The position numbers and the translations under genes were made by a program. A model generated the notes under the pieces. The model was not told where the DNA came from and made no database searches. It saw only the letters and a program-made list of their open reading frames with translations. From Plectrocnemia conspersa (Eukaryota; Arthropoda; Insecta; Trichoptera; Polycentropodidae), in the NCBI GenBank assembly GCA_009617715.1, contig VTFK01000003.1:1302001-1366000 (forward strand): a stretch of DNA of 64,000 bases, written 5' to 3'. Of this stretch, positions 13,301 through 28,300 are shown in pieces. How positions within the stretch are numbered: position 1 is the stretch's first letter; every line of letters starts with the position of its first letter.

Positions 13301-16300
13301 CCAGCAACATTTTCAAATATTGTTGCCTCAGTATTCCTGCGCTCTAGCAGATGCAACTTATACCTGTGCATTTGCTTCCTAATTGTGTCACGGCACGCCT
13401 TCACCACACAACGCAAGACATTGTTTTGGAATTTATGAATGGATTCATTATGTATATTTCTGAATACCATTTGTTTATAAATATATCGTAAGTTTATCAT
13501 ATATTGACAATTAAAGTGTCTCTGAGATGCCAGTATAATTTGTTAAAGCGCTGAGCTATTGCATGTTCATCTTTTACTGATATCAAAAATCAGTTCAATA
13601 CTAAGAAATTGTATCTTTAGTGTATTGTAGCAAAACAGCTCAATAAGATTTTCTTTATTTATCTTGATTAGATCATGAATCCATAGGAAATTGTTAAAAC
13701 AATTTTTTTTCAACCAGTAGATATCAGTAATGATTTTATGCCGTAAAATAAGAGCCATCTTTAACATTGTATTGCTTCATGTTATCATAAATTATATTTT
13801 TCACAGCAGCTCGTAGAATAAGTTGCTCTAAAATATTATGGTAATTTTAATGGAACATTGCTTAAAAATAGTACAGTCGGATTTTGACGCTGAGTTTTGT
13901 GAATTTTTAGTAAGACACTGATAAATAAAATTTTTGATAAATATTTTTATTGCACAAGTAATTCAAGTGACAGTGTCAAATGAGGAAGCCCAAGTTGATC
14001 AAAAAGGCTGTAGCAGGTTTGTTTGTGCCTCTTGATATGCTTTAGTTTATCTCCATGCGCTTCTCCCTGTAGCGCTCTCTAGTCTACTGAGCAAGTGTCA
14101 TATATTATCACCTGAACGTCTATCATTAGCATGATAAGTCGGTGATTAATACTTAAAACACCTTGGTTTGAATCCCATATAGACCATAGTATTTTTCAAT
14201 TACTGAAACAATTATAATTCCGATCGATCACAAATTAGCTTTCCCTAGATTTTCCCAATCTCGCAGACGAATATTTCAAATAAAATCAAGATTGTTATCT
14301 GTAATAATAGTTTATAATTAATAAAATAGATGTCACTAAATCAGACTTTTATTTTAGTCTGATGTCTCACAACTTAGTAGTTCATTGCGTTTATCTCGTT
14401 GTAACGCATTGGGCTAATGCCTTTCATATTACTATGGAATATTTTATAATAAATAAAATGTTCTCTAATGGAAATATTGACAAACTTCATTCATTTTAAT
14501 AAAGCATGAACATTTTTCTGGGTGGCATTTTTTAAAGGAAACCATTGTGGTCATTTCTTGATAACGTAAAAGGATAACAAATAACAATAACTTCTAGTTC
14601 TTAGTTTGAAATGCAGTGCTTTGCTCGTAATTGATAGTCCAAAGGACGCTACCACTACATTATTTGTTAGAGTTCAATAGTGTTCACAAAGTTTGCTTCC
14701 TCTTAAGAGCCATTAGGGTTTTTGAAGCTTTTGAAAAGAGGCCTCTCCAGTTTCTCGTCCCTAAGGGCCGGGCACATTTGTTAACGGCGAATTCCAGCGT
14801 GTGGTCGACTGGCGCCGATTTTGAGCGAGTCAATGAGTATTGTTTCGATGATCATCAAAGTTTAAGTCTGGTTTTTGGCCAGGGAAGGCATTTCAGAGGG
14901 GCAGGTGGGGGCATTCCCCCCCCCCTTAAATTTGGCCAGAAAAATGCATGTCATTTAATGAAATACTATGAATCTTAATGAAATCAAAATATTAAAAAAA
15001 AGCGACCACTGATTCCTCAATTCCCCCCCCCCCCCCCACCTAATTTTAAACCAGAAATTTTCGTGTTATCCCTCAAAGAAAATCTTCTCGACTCTATACT
15101 GAAAATATTTTTATAAATATGTCATTTCAGTGAAATCATATTGGAATACATTTTTACCGGTGGATATATATTTTTACTGGTGAAACTATAATTTATCTGG
15201 CAGGTGCTAGTAATATTATATAATTTCAACTTTTACATACGTAGTAATATATACATTTATATGCAATGTATAAATGTTACAGTAAACTGATAGGCGCTTT
15301 TTGGTAAAACTATCTTGCCGTGACTAGTTCATAAATATTATTTCAGCTTACTAGGAATTGTGATTTTATGTAAAAAAAATTATCATATTTTCCATATTTC
15401 TACTTTGTGACACACAATCTTTATTTTCACCCTCGCAATACTTAATACTGTTTAATTAAAACCTGTCCATATTTAGAAAGATTAGTACAACAAAAATTAA
15501 ATAGTTTCATTAACTTTGTTACACACTTGATTATAATACCATTCAATTGCTTCAAAAAAAACTTACTGATATTTATATTTAAACATCAAGTACGGAGAAA
15601 GTTTGATAAATCAACAGAACAATCCAGTCATTGTCTATTTAATTCTGCATCTGTCTATCTCACTTCTGCTTATGTGAAAAAAATTATAGAGATAGCATGT
15701 CGAGTGTCATCTAGTATTACTATTGAAATTCGAAATCTATATGACACTACAACCAATAGTATCTATTAAAAGTCGCTTTTTATCATCACATTAACACATT
15801 GATTATCTAATTATTAGAAAATCCTCAGTTTGTAACTTAATTTTAAAAGTAATTAAATTGAAAATATTGCAAAGTTCCGCGGCTCATACTTTAGGAACTA
15901 CTAGAATAGGACATTAAGAATCGTGATTACGATGACAATGTTTACAATTTTAAACGGAATAATACCGTTTTGTGTTTCTCCGTTTTAATTTAAAAAATGC
16001 ATTTGTAATAAAATAGCTTGCAGTTAAATAACAGTTAATGCTCTTTTAAGATAAGGAAGACACATTTACAATACCTCACAAATAAGAAATTTTAAAGCTG
16101 AATTCAGATTACCAAAGCTCAATTTATCATCATGTATTTAACGTTGTGTTGTTTATTTATTTGAGAAAATAAAGAATATTTGTCTATATTATCATTTTTT
16201 TTATATCTTATTCTCTCTGCTTATCGTGAAATATTAAAGTTTATAAGTGTTGTTTGGGCTTTGTGTGTCGCAGATTTTCAGAGCAGTCGGACACGGCATG

Positions 16301-19300
16301 GAACGGGGAACGTCGCGCATGCTCCCCAACCAGATTTAAAATTTGAGTCTGATAATGCAAACGATAACTTTAATTTCCCCGAGATGACCAGGCAGTCGAA
16401 ACCGCAGACACCAACGCAATCTACGTACGTTTGTCCATCATTTTGCAATCATCGTTTTCATTCATAGATCAATGTTTTGGTAACATAATGGCAATAGTGC
16501 CATATCAACATAATATTATCAAACCTTGCATTTGTGTGTGTATTTAGCTGTTAATTAATCGTATTCAATGTGCTTACGAGTGTATAATACTGATAATGAC
16601 AGTTTTATGCATAATTTATGTCGTTACTGCATTCCAGGTATCGGAACGGATTAGGTGGTGGCAAGATGTCGAGTTCCATAGCGTCTCGTAGACGTGCAGC
16701 ATTATCTCAGGTTCATTTACCAACGACCGGTCCCATAAATTTGTGTTCTCAGCTGGCTTCGCATTCGAGAGACGGCCGAGTTCAAATGCAAATCTTGAGT
16801 CAACCGGAACAGCAGCACAGAGCACGGTAATCTGATCAATTATATTACTATAGATTTTTGCAGTTGTTGAGGGCCGGCAATAAAGCTATGGATAAATGCT
16901 CTTGTTATGGTAGAAGATAGTAATAGCAAGCACCGATATCTAGTAAATAAACAAATATAGAATAAATTTTTATGCGCGGCTGATCCAGAAAATTATATTT
17001 TTATTTTTACTGTATTACTATTTGTTTTATATAATAATGTATATTTATATAAGAAGGTGTCAATTATATAGCTCAGTTTTTAAAGCGCAAATTAAACTTC
17101 AAAGCTAATATAATATATTCTTATTATTCTATTGAGAAATTCTGATCAATCAAAACTGTACAATGGAACTTGTTTAATTGTGAAAACGTTGAACATATGT
17201 AATTATGGCAACAATCTAGATCGGCACATTAAAAGGCAAAACTTATTAATTTCTAGTGACTTGCCTTTTCGCTTCAAACAGTTTTAAATCGCAATTACTA
17301 TTGCTTTTGCCGTGACAATAAATAATTTGTTAAGACTTTGACTTGAAAGATATTATAGATATTTTTTATTCTTTAAATTTTTTGCTTTAAAAATACGTAT
17401 CATCTTTTCATTTTTACAGTTATCAAACTGAAGGAAGCAGAGGTGCTGTTAAAGATAGATCTGGAAATAGTTTTCCCATTGTAAAGTTAATCGGATATGA
17501 TAAACCTACCACGTTACAGGTATGTTTTTTTTATAAATATATTTAGTCCTTGAAATTTATTCTTAAGTTATTTAACACGTAATTATTATGCATAGGTCTT
17601 CATCGGTACTGATATTGGACGAGTAGCACCACACATGTTCTATCAAGCGTGTAGGGTTTTTGGCAAGAATTCCACACCGTGCAGTGAAAAAAAAGAAGAC
17701 GGCACCGTACTGATTGAAATTGAATTTGATCCTCAAAAGAATTGGCAAGTGACGTGTGATTGCGTCGGGATATTAAAGGTATGATTGTTTTTAACCCTTT
17801 GCTTGCTGAAATCTGATATGTACGTTTTTGTAATACTTTGGTGAGAATTGCCAGATTGACGTCATAATTTAAGAAAAAATTGGATATTTTTTAATAAGCT
17901 GTAGGATAATTATTTTCAGGGTTATCCAAAGGGTTATTTGGTCAATCAACGCTCTTAGTTTGACACGGTTTATATTTTTATGTAATTTTAGGAAAGAAAT
18001 GTGGACGTTGAACACAGATTCGGAGATCAGACGGGTCAACGGTGCAAGAAGAAATCAACTCGATGCCGGATGGTGTTTCGTACGCAAATACAAAATCCTG
18101 ACGGCACCACGGAAACCATTCAAGTGTGTTCGCAACCTATTGTTTGCAGTAAGTTGATTCTTGTCATCGATTAATAAAATGTACGACTTCTGAGATCAAT
18201 ATTAGACATCTCTTTTATATTTTTATTGAGTATATATTTCATTTCATAGAAATATTATATACATATATAAATCAGTATCTGAAGAGTTAATTAATATGTT
18301 TTTGCGAACCTCTTTATACATTCTCAAAGAAACTTGGAAGAATGTGAAAAAGGCTTATGCAGACCAATTAGATTGTATGGTCTTTTAAACTCCATCTTTA
18401 ATGAACTAGGAGTATTTCTCCTGGATGTCATTTCGGTCACCACAATACAACTATTTATTGACCGAAACAATGCATATTGTTTCAAAGATTACAATACATT
18501 TTTTATTGGTGAAATCTATAGTGAAAGTTTTGTGTTAATTGCTTACATGTGGCGATTTTTCTCGCAGGTTGATTTATAAAGCGCCTTTGATACAAGATGT
18601 GCAGGATCCCATATCTATCAATAAATTATCAAAAATAGAAAATAAATTGTTTTTGCACTATATTTAACAGTTAATAAATGTAACTAAATATTTATTTTCA
18701 GCTCAACCACCCGGTATTCCTGAAATATGCAGAAAGTCTTTGGTGTCGTGTCCTGCAAGTGGCGGTTTGGAGCTCTTTCTAATCGGCAAGAATTTTCTAA
18801 AAGACACAAAAGTCGTGTTTCAATCTGATAGCAATTTGCCGAATGTTTGGGAAGAACAAATTTATCCAGATAAAGAATTTTTACAACAGGTTATATATAT
18901 TTATTTAAATAGTGTGTATATGCCTTTAAAATTTTGTGCAAATTAACCAAAATAATTTTAACTGGTATTCTGATATAATCCAAACATTTTTTTATTTAAT
19001 CGGAAGAAAGAGGCTGCTTATTTTTTATTATGATAATGTGTTAATCGTTTTTATTTTATGTTCCAGAATCATTTGGTCTGTTGTGTACCACCTTTTAGGC
19101 ACACAAATATCAACGAGCCCGTAGCGGTGAGGATGTTTGTTGTTTCTGGTGGAAAGGCATCGGAATCACTCAAATTTGTTTACACGCCTGTAAAAAATTC
19201 AGGGCATCAACATGCTACTTTACATCATAGTGCTCAAGGTACAGCCAATTTTTCATGTCTTTTAAAGTCCTGACGTTAAGCAAATATATTAAGAAGTCGT

Positions 19301-22300
19301 TACTGTTTATCAAAGCGTTGATAAGCAGTCTTTGCTCATTGAATTGTAGGCAATTGCTTTTAAACGCTGCAAATTATTGGTACGGATGTGCATTACAGGC
19401 CAGGAATTTTCTAGCAAAACAAAATCTATTAAAACCAGTTTTTCGGAAATGTATCGATTGTATGTTATGACGACGTATAAAATAAATATACAATGTGACA
19501 TTTTCACTGTCATATACCGAAAAAAACGGAATTATTTTTTCCCCATTCAAGCCAGGGTTGTCACATAACTTATAGAAGAGTTTAAAAATAAAATAGTCAT
19601 AAAATATTGGAAAATATAAATTTGAAAAATAATGAAATATAAAATATCGTCAAGCACACGCCAAGCGTAAGCTGCAACTGATGATAATTATTCTCGTTAG
19701 TAATCGAAAAAGCCCGCACGGCACAACTTCATTTAGTTGAATGCCAAACAAAACTTTCATTTAGATCTCTATAATATTCGCAATTTACCCCCATCCTAAT
19801 ATTTTTTCATCATCTCAAAAAATGTCACCTTGTATGGCTGGCCTCATACGACCAGTCACATAGAGCAGTGCTCTTCAACCTTTTTACATCCGTGGAAAAA
19901 TATTTCACGGACCGGCGTCAACCCAAAATAAAAACCATAGATAGAATATTATTTATTTAATCTAATGCTATAAAATTACAATTTTTTGTTAGTGCTGCTG
20001 CTGCGTTTTTGCAATCAAATTTGATATAATTTCTTGCGGACCACCAGGTTGAAGACCACTAATATAGAGCATGTATACGGGCTTAAGGCACAGATAGGGT
20101 TAAAGCCAGCATTTTGTACAAAAACAGGTAGTTCTTATAATGGTTTTATTTAAGACCTCTTTACCCTTCACCTAACTAAGTAAATAAACGATAAAAGAAA
20201 ATAAATAAATAAACTTTTCTATATTTATTACCAAAAATAAAATAAAATTATTCATAATAAGTAACCTAAAAATCTGCTTGAATCGAATTTAAAAATACAT
20301 ATTGATTGACTAGCTGAGATTAGGTTTTGCTAGCTTTTTCTAATCCGTAGGTGTAAAGATCAGAGATGTCATTTGGGGGGGGGCATTTGCCCTCCTAAAT
20401 TGGCCCAGAAAAATGTATGTCATACTATGAATCTTGATGAAAATCCGACCATTGACTGGTCATTTTTGTCCCCCTCCTGAAAAGTTCTGAATCTAGAAAT
20501 TCTCGGGTTATCCCGAAAATATTTTTTAAAGTATGTCATTTCGGTAAAATCATATTCTAATACATTTTCACCCGTAGATATATATTTTTACCAGTGAAAA
20601 TCTAATTATCTGGCAACTGTATACCTACTTATCATTATTTATTTACCTGCGATTTTTTCAAGGACATAAATATGATTTTTAATAGTTCACCAGAGGAAAG
20701 TAATGGCACAGGATGTACAGATGTATCTGTTTTTCTGTGTGCTGCAAATGATCCATTTATAAAAAATCTGTGACATAGAATTTTTTATTAAATATTTTTG
20801 TAGTATATGTGCTCTTTGACATAAGTCACTAATAATACTTTAATTTTATTGCACGAAATATTCCGAAATCTGACTGGGACCCGCAGATTTCGTATTAAAT
20901 TAATGCCATTAATTGTGATGCAACAATAAAAATGCAAACAACATTTGCATAATAAAGATTCATTGTATTATTACTAAATAGCATATAATATAATTATCAA
21001 TGTAGAAGGCAAATGGGAAACTATGTCGTATTCCATTCCCTAATAATCTCACTAAGTGCTGTTACCTGATATTGGTAATAGCACTTTCAAACAATTTTAA
21101 ATGACGGTAATGTGTTTTAAACGGCCACTAACGTCAGAATGACGCAGCGATCCAAGTGGATCTGGGGGGGGGGGGTAGTATTACATATTAAAAATATATT
21201 TTATTTTTTAATATAAAGCAAACGAAGTTAATGGCAATTACCTACAATTCAGTGTATATACAATTTAATACAATTCATTAAAACGATTTTTCCTGAAAAA
21301 TATATTTGCTTAGAATAACACTAACTAAAAAAAAACATTATTAATTAAATAAGATTGAAAGTGATTTTTTTAAATAATTTAGTATGTTCAAGTGAAAATG
21401 TTGAAGAATTTTAGGTTATATATGCATCTATTGATATGATAATATAAAAATGTACGTCTTATTGTTGATGATTGACGAGATGTAATTTTTATTGTTTGCG
21501 TGTCTTTGATAAGTAGATTTAACAAAAAATAATGTAAATGAAATTTTTTTGAATGTCGTTGAATGAACGTGGAGTGAATTTGTCCAGTGATGGTTGTTTA
21601 TGTTAATATTATTATATACACAATAAATTATGGTTTTTATGATTTGAAATGACTAATTTTACTATTTATTTTATTTTATATATATATATATTATAATATA
21701 TATCGATATTTCTTCTCCATCACGAACCGTCTCATTAAATTTGAAGTGTATTTTAAAAACTTTTTATACGGATACAAATCTTGATATTGTCCAATCGTAT
21801 AATTTTAAGTTTTATTTAGGGTTTACAGTCTGTTCCTGGTTCCTGACCGTAAAAGTTATTGGTGTTACTTTTGGGCGTCAAAATTAAATATAAGTAGTTA
21901 TAGAATTTACAATTTTTGACATATAACGCTCATCAGTCGATGCCACTGGCTTTTTAGATATATTTTATGATAGATTCATGACATTATCAAGATTTGAATC
22001 GTATTAAGTATTCTTTTCGATACAATTATTTTTTCATCCAATTTTTTTTTATATTTTTTTTTATATTCACTCGATACGTAACAAATTACTAATACATGAA
22101 ATAAATACTCTTGCGACCGTAACTTCACAAAACATATATTATTTTTTGACAGATTTATTACATTTATTATATTTATATTTTATTTTTGTAATTCTTGTTA
22201 TATTTTTACTGATGAGAAACGGTTCTGCTTTCTTTTCGTTTGTCCTTACAGGTAGGTCAATAGGTTAATGGGTATATGTTTTGGAGAGCAGCTGAGATGG

Positions 22301-25300
22301 TCCAACGTCGGCTGGCCGCAGCGCATGCCCCGCGTCCATCTGCGCCACGAGCTGGTACTAGCTACACCCCACCTACCACTTCTCCACACACACGCACACA
22401 CAAACACAGATACACATACATTTACGAACATCTCTACAAAGCGTGGGACAAAATTTTGGATTTTTGTGCCGTATGGTGGCCCGTTTCACTTTGCTATATA
22501 GAATCTCATCATTGTATATCACAATCGATTTCGACTTACGAGGGGTGGTCCGTAAATTTTTGGGACGAGACTGTTTAAAATTAGGGTTCTTCATGATTAT
22601 TTTATTATTTTACATATAAACTCTATTCTCTTTTTGAATTTTGCTAAATTTTAATTATTTAATCACCCTATGTTTATTGACAAATGTGTGCCTACTACTG
22701 GCAAAATACCGCTAACCTTAAATCCGATCATAATAATACCCATGACAATTTATCCGCCGCTAGTCAAAACTGCCTGGACCATTCTTTCTCTAAAGCCAGT
22801 CTATGATGAAATTGCATTTCAAACTGCAATTTTATAAGATTATCTATTTGCAATATTTCCATTTTTTTTTTAAAAAAAAACCTATAAATTTTAGATATTT
22901 ATATAGATAGAAACCTAAAGGTAGAGGAGTTAAAGGTAATGTTTAAACCCTTTGGATGCCAAAATCCGATAAATTAACTTTTGCTACTTTGGCAAAAATT
23001 GCCAGATAAGAATCAGATATGTTTTTAATAGGTTGTAGGATATTTGCTTCAGGGTAAATAACATTTTTTTCGAACATATATTTTTAATGATATACTACAT
23101 CAATATTTAGATATTAATCCCAAAGGGCTGGACACAACCATAGGGTTATAAAATTGTTCAAAGTATAAAACAGCGATGACGATTATATCGATTGTATATA
23201 CATGCCTTGACTTGCGTAGTAAATTATAGGGGTGTGACTTTAATATTGCCATTTCCTTCTTATTTATTAATAGTTACAAAAGAAATTTTCTGAATACACA
23301 AGTTTACTTTCAAGAGAAATGTTCAGAAAAAATTATCTTTACATTAAGTAGGCGCGTTTTGTGAGATACTTTCTCTTTCGCTCGCTCATGTGTTAAGTGA
23401 CGAGAATGAGTAAGAGATAAGGGTGTGCGTTACATTCATTCTGCACGCCCTTATCTCTCACTCACTCTCGTCACTTCAACACGCGAGCGAGCGAAAGGAA
23501 AGTATCTCACCATACGCGCCTGACATTAAGTCCTTTCAAAATGAATATTATATAATAATTTCTGATTATCAACAGATACATTTGAATACTGAAAATTTTG
23601 TTCAAAATACAGATAAATTTAGATCTTTAATTTATCAATTACAACATGAAGTTAAACATTCAGAAGGGGATGTTAATGAATATGATACTCCATTTAGTCA
23701 ATCAATATTACATTAGTCTGGCTAAAACACATGTCATGCTTGTTTCCATTAAAAAAACTATGTTTATACCGCAGTCTAAAGATCAAATCATAAAAACTAC
23801 GCGGAGGAAACGCATTAAATCTTACATCTAAAGACTGGCGAGCTATTTCGTTTATATATGAAATAGTTTTTATTTTATTATTAAATTCCTTATGTATGGC
23901 TTTTTTTTCGAGTCCATTTATCCCTTAGGATTCATTCAACTTTCAGAAAACAACTCGACATCATAGTATTTGTAAAAATATTGCGTGTTTTATTTACGTT
24001 TCAAAAACAACACATTACAGTTCTACAAAACTTATTTTTCTTATCAGTTGACAAGATGTAGACAAGGTTCACTATTAGTTAAATCGAAATAACAAATGGA
24101 TTTTGTATCCTCCATTCTTGGAATATTATGTAATGGCATTTCATGTAGGTACAGAAAAATTTTGCTATACTGAATAGTATGTAATGTTGTTAAACTACAG
24201 AGAAAAGTATGTTTATTTAATGCCAAACTTCAGGGATTTCCATTGATTCAATATGGCACCCGAAAAAAATAACAATTTTTATAAAAAAAATCAGATATAC
24301 ATATTTTTTTTATATATTTTGAAAAATTGCGGATCGCCCTTTGTTTTTATAATCCACTGATTGATATTTACTGTGAAACTTGAAAAGTAAAGTTAAAATC
24401 ACATTCATCCTTAGAGTTTCACTCCATTTTTTGTCTTCATCCAAAAGTAATACTTTCATAGTTTCATCTATTTACAATACACTAACCAAATCATCATATT
24501 AAACAATCACACTGCACATCATTTTCATTTATATGTAGATATAAGAATTTTTGATATTTTTTTTATTCCATCCACATTTTGTATCATGTCCATTGAAAGT
24601 CATGTGATTTTTTTCTAGCTTCACCTAAATTATGATATAAAAAATAAGATGATACTATCGTATCATTGTGTTTCAGGAGATACAAGAGCCGGGATTCCAC
24701 TTATTATCTTTTTAGGGGAGCTGAATCATTTTTGTTTGTCTTTCAGATGACTGCCGGTCAGATATCTTTGAGAGCGCGAATCTTATTGAATTCCAAGTCC
24801 GTAGCTTTCAAATTTGATTATAATATGAACTATATGATTGAACCGTTTTAACTGTACCGTTGTATACATTATATGTAATAAATGCTTGAAAGTTTTATAT
24901 TTTCTAAAAAATAATTTAAATTACAAATTCAACAGTGAGAGAATGCGACATTGAATATTACAGAAAAAAAATTGTAGTGAATTTATAAAGTTGATGGCTG
25001 ATTGGTGATGGATATAGATTTGGTGTGTAGAATTTTATGAATAAAAATGTCATGTTCAATCATATGCCATTAAGATTTCTTGCTCTTTTTTATATAAATG
25101 TCTTGGAATTCAAAATAAACATCATTCATACAGTAGATTGGTACTATATCCTATAAAAATCAATATTGATAACTAGCATTGTAACTGTTGCATAATCAAT
25201 GAAAGTTCTTTTTAATAATAATGTTATAAATTAACAGCTAGATTAAAAGATAAATAACTGCATTTATTTCTCTATAAAAATTATTATTATAATTAATCAA

Positions 25301-28300
25301 TTTCAGTTTACCTATATTTTTTAAATATTTGGCTTAAAATTTTCAACACTTATTTTTATAATTAATATAATAATAGACAATGATACATATTGCATATTGA
25401 ATTCATTTAAAACTAAATTTTTGCCTCTAGATTTTAATTCTGGAATAAAAAAGTTGTATAAAAATCTACATAAATTTTTTATTTATTATTTATTTATCTA
25501 TTATCAATTAATAATATGCTTCGTTTGTTTCATCGGAAAAATAAGTAATTAATTAATTAAAAATATTGACCAATTTAATTTAAAAAAAATTATAGTCAAC
25601 AAATTAAATGATCAGCTTTTTTAATAAACTATCGATCAGTATATTCATTTTTGTTATATAGGTAAAATAAATGAGCAGTAATTAATGAAATAAATAATTT
25701 ATAAAGAAAAACGAATTCCATTAGTGCACATTTTTGTATCAATTCTAATGAATTATATTATGTATATGGTGGGTGTGAATAAGCTGACAACTTGACATAC
25801 ATGAAATGCTGTGCATAATTAATTATCTTAATACAACTTCAATCGAGATAATAAATCATTCACAGCATAGAATGCAAAACATGAATAGTTTAAATTTCAT
25901 ACATGTTGAGTTGTCAACTTATTCACGCTCATTTCGGATGTAATATTAATATGTTTAGCTAGTTAAAACTAAAAAAAAAATGATTATTTAAAACTGACTT
26001 TTATACCAAAGTTAATGTCACTTTCTATTCCAAAATTTCATAATTATGACCTAGAGCTAAAAGCCAACTTTAAATTTAATCAATTTGTACTTTGTGAGTA
26101 TATTTTAACCAATCATAAAAATGCAGAATTTTGTTAAAGTAATATTGTTGAATAATCATGGTTTATCAATAATTTAAAAAAAAATAAAACCATCAGCACT
26201 AAAATAAATATAGAATTGTTAATTTAATTTGAATAGAACTTAAAAATATATAATGTTCTCTAGCTGTTTGTTAGTATTATATGCTAGTACCTTTTGTTAT
26301 TATGAAATAATAAATAGTACCAGTCTATTTATTTTCTTTCAGGGCCCATGGACTACTTCTGAAAAAAAATCCAAGTATTATATGTTTAACATTGTTCTTT
26401 TTGCTTATCCAGGATTGATAAATGGATATTATATGACTGGCGAGATGCAGGAGGAAGTTAAGCCAGTGTTGTTGTGGGAATCGGGATCCGCCGTGAGCAT
26501 GATGCCGCCGCCCGCTGTACCGCTGCGTCGACCTTCTGTCATATTACCAGATCCTCATTCGCCGCCTTTGAGCGATTTCAAATCGGAGTTAATCGACGAA
26601 TCGAGTCAAGGGTCGGCGATCGACGGTGAAACCGGAGACATGAGGAACGCTCGGTTCAATATACACAGTGAAAATTCAATGGACATCAATGATAACAGTG
26701 TCGACGGACTTCATATTAGGGTTCGACAGCTTCCGCTGGAGAAAATCTCGCACAAACCTATAGTGATCGATGACACCGCTGTCGAAATGCTCAGACTCAA
26801 CGAGACCGCAAACAACGTGTGTCGGATGAGCAATGTAAAAATGGCAGTTATAAAAGAGAGCAGCTCTTATCCAAATATTACGCAAGATCGGCAGAATCAG
26901 ATTTTGTCGAACGATATGAGGCACATGTCCCCCGACGAATTAAAAGTGATGGATCTGCGGATGAAGCCCGGCACCATTGGCGGCGAAAACGATCCGTCGT
27001 TGGCGACGATCAGACAATTCGTAAACTCGCATACCAAATTGCCCGCTCAGACAGGACAGAGCGTTGAAACGTATCTGTCTAACATCAATAACAAAAGTAT
27101 GTTACCACAATCCATCGACATAACAAAGTCGACTTCTTTGGTCGCTTATCCGCAACAGTTACAAACGATGCAAAATCAAACTGCTACTGATAAAGTAATG
27201 GAATCGGTCGCTGCGGCTATCTTTCAAAATACTGCCGAAGGCAACAACGCAACTAGTCTGTATCCCCAACAGCAACAGATGATAATACCGCCAGTCACAC
27301 CCATCGATCGGTTAATAGGGACCAAACAGCTGCACGAAAATATGATGCAGGACATACCTTACGTTAATAATATGATGTCGACGACACTCGATAACTCCAA
27401 GAGAGATCAATCGGCTCAAATGGAAGCTTTGGTATCGTCAGCCTTTCGTGTCAACATGATGTCTTCCCCTCCAACGGCTTCAAAGCTAGATTCCATCATA
27501 ACATCTAATGTAGATAATCATCTGAGTCCGTCTCATTCTGAATCGTCTCCACCTAGACGATCGCCTTCCAGTCACGATATCATACTCTCGGCTCATTCAA
27601 GTCCTGATATAATCATAAACCCAGTTTCTTCCCAAATCAATCAAGATTTGATTCATCCTCATCAAACAAACGTATTGTCGCCCGAGATCATTTTGAATCC
27701 TCAGGTATCGCCGACTATGATGTGTCCTACGGACGGCGCGCTTCTCAATTCCCAGCCTTTAGTATCTGCCATATCATCGCATAACGCTCGAGAAAGCTTG
27801 ACTATAATAACCGGCAATCAATCGAATGCATCTGAAAACATGCCTTTGATAATGAGCCCCACTGTGAAAACTCCACCTTCGACCGTCAAAGACATGATTC
27901 TCAACGCCGCAGCTGAAATATTTACGTCTGATAAAGCGATCGACGCTTTAGTGACAACTGCCATTAAAACTGCCAACATTCTGACCAACGAAAATGTGCA
28001 AAATCAACCTCCAATGATTTGCACCCAAGCCCCTTCGGGTCCAGTCGTAGATATCCAACAACAAAACGAACAGCCCCCTACTACTCAATTTCCGTTTTCT
28101 TCCGGACAAATGCCGACGGAACAGTACACTCCGCAAGCGATTGTGGGTAATGCGGTAGGTAATTTCGTGTCACAGATGAAAGATGAGAGTGCGAATGAAA
28201 CGTCGGTGATGAGTCAAGCAGTGACTCAAGCTGTCTCGCAAGCAGTCAGTCAGGTTTTCAGCCAGGCTGTCAATCAGGCAGTTAATCAAGAAATGAAAAT

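Larger units (their letters stand above)
19239..26412 (+). other. Large NFAT intron carrying nested repeats
   Basis: This 7.2 kb intron lies between the end of the Rel-homology region and the activation-domain exon. It contains a hAT miniature element (19866-20061), a family A repeat (20361-20625), a piggyBac-like element (22948-23145), a hairpin element (23349-23522) and another inverted-repeat element (25768-25933). It also holds microsatellites (TA near 21,678 and CA near 22,386). A possible alternative last exon is listed separately. Confidence 0.75.

Noticed and set aside
13279..13500. 73-codon minus-strand frame with basic residues
   Set aside because: Could be old coding sequence, but nothing identifiable and isolated in an intron.
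22246..22578. Overlapping frames on both strands around a GC-rich patch and CA repeat
   Set aside because: The peptide is largely made by the CA microsatellite (THTHKHRYTYIY) and the rest matches no family; a mariner-like end acgaggggtggtccg near 22,537 has no partner.
26343..26412. Earlier acceptor (tttctttcag at 26342) for the large NFAT exon
   Set aside because: Joining from 19238 puts the frame into a TGA after a few codons; the acceptor at 26412 keeps the frame (QGLINGYYMTGE).
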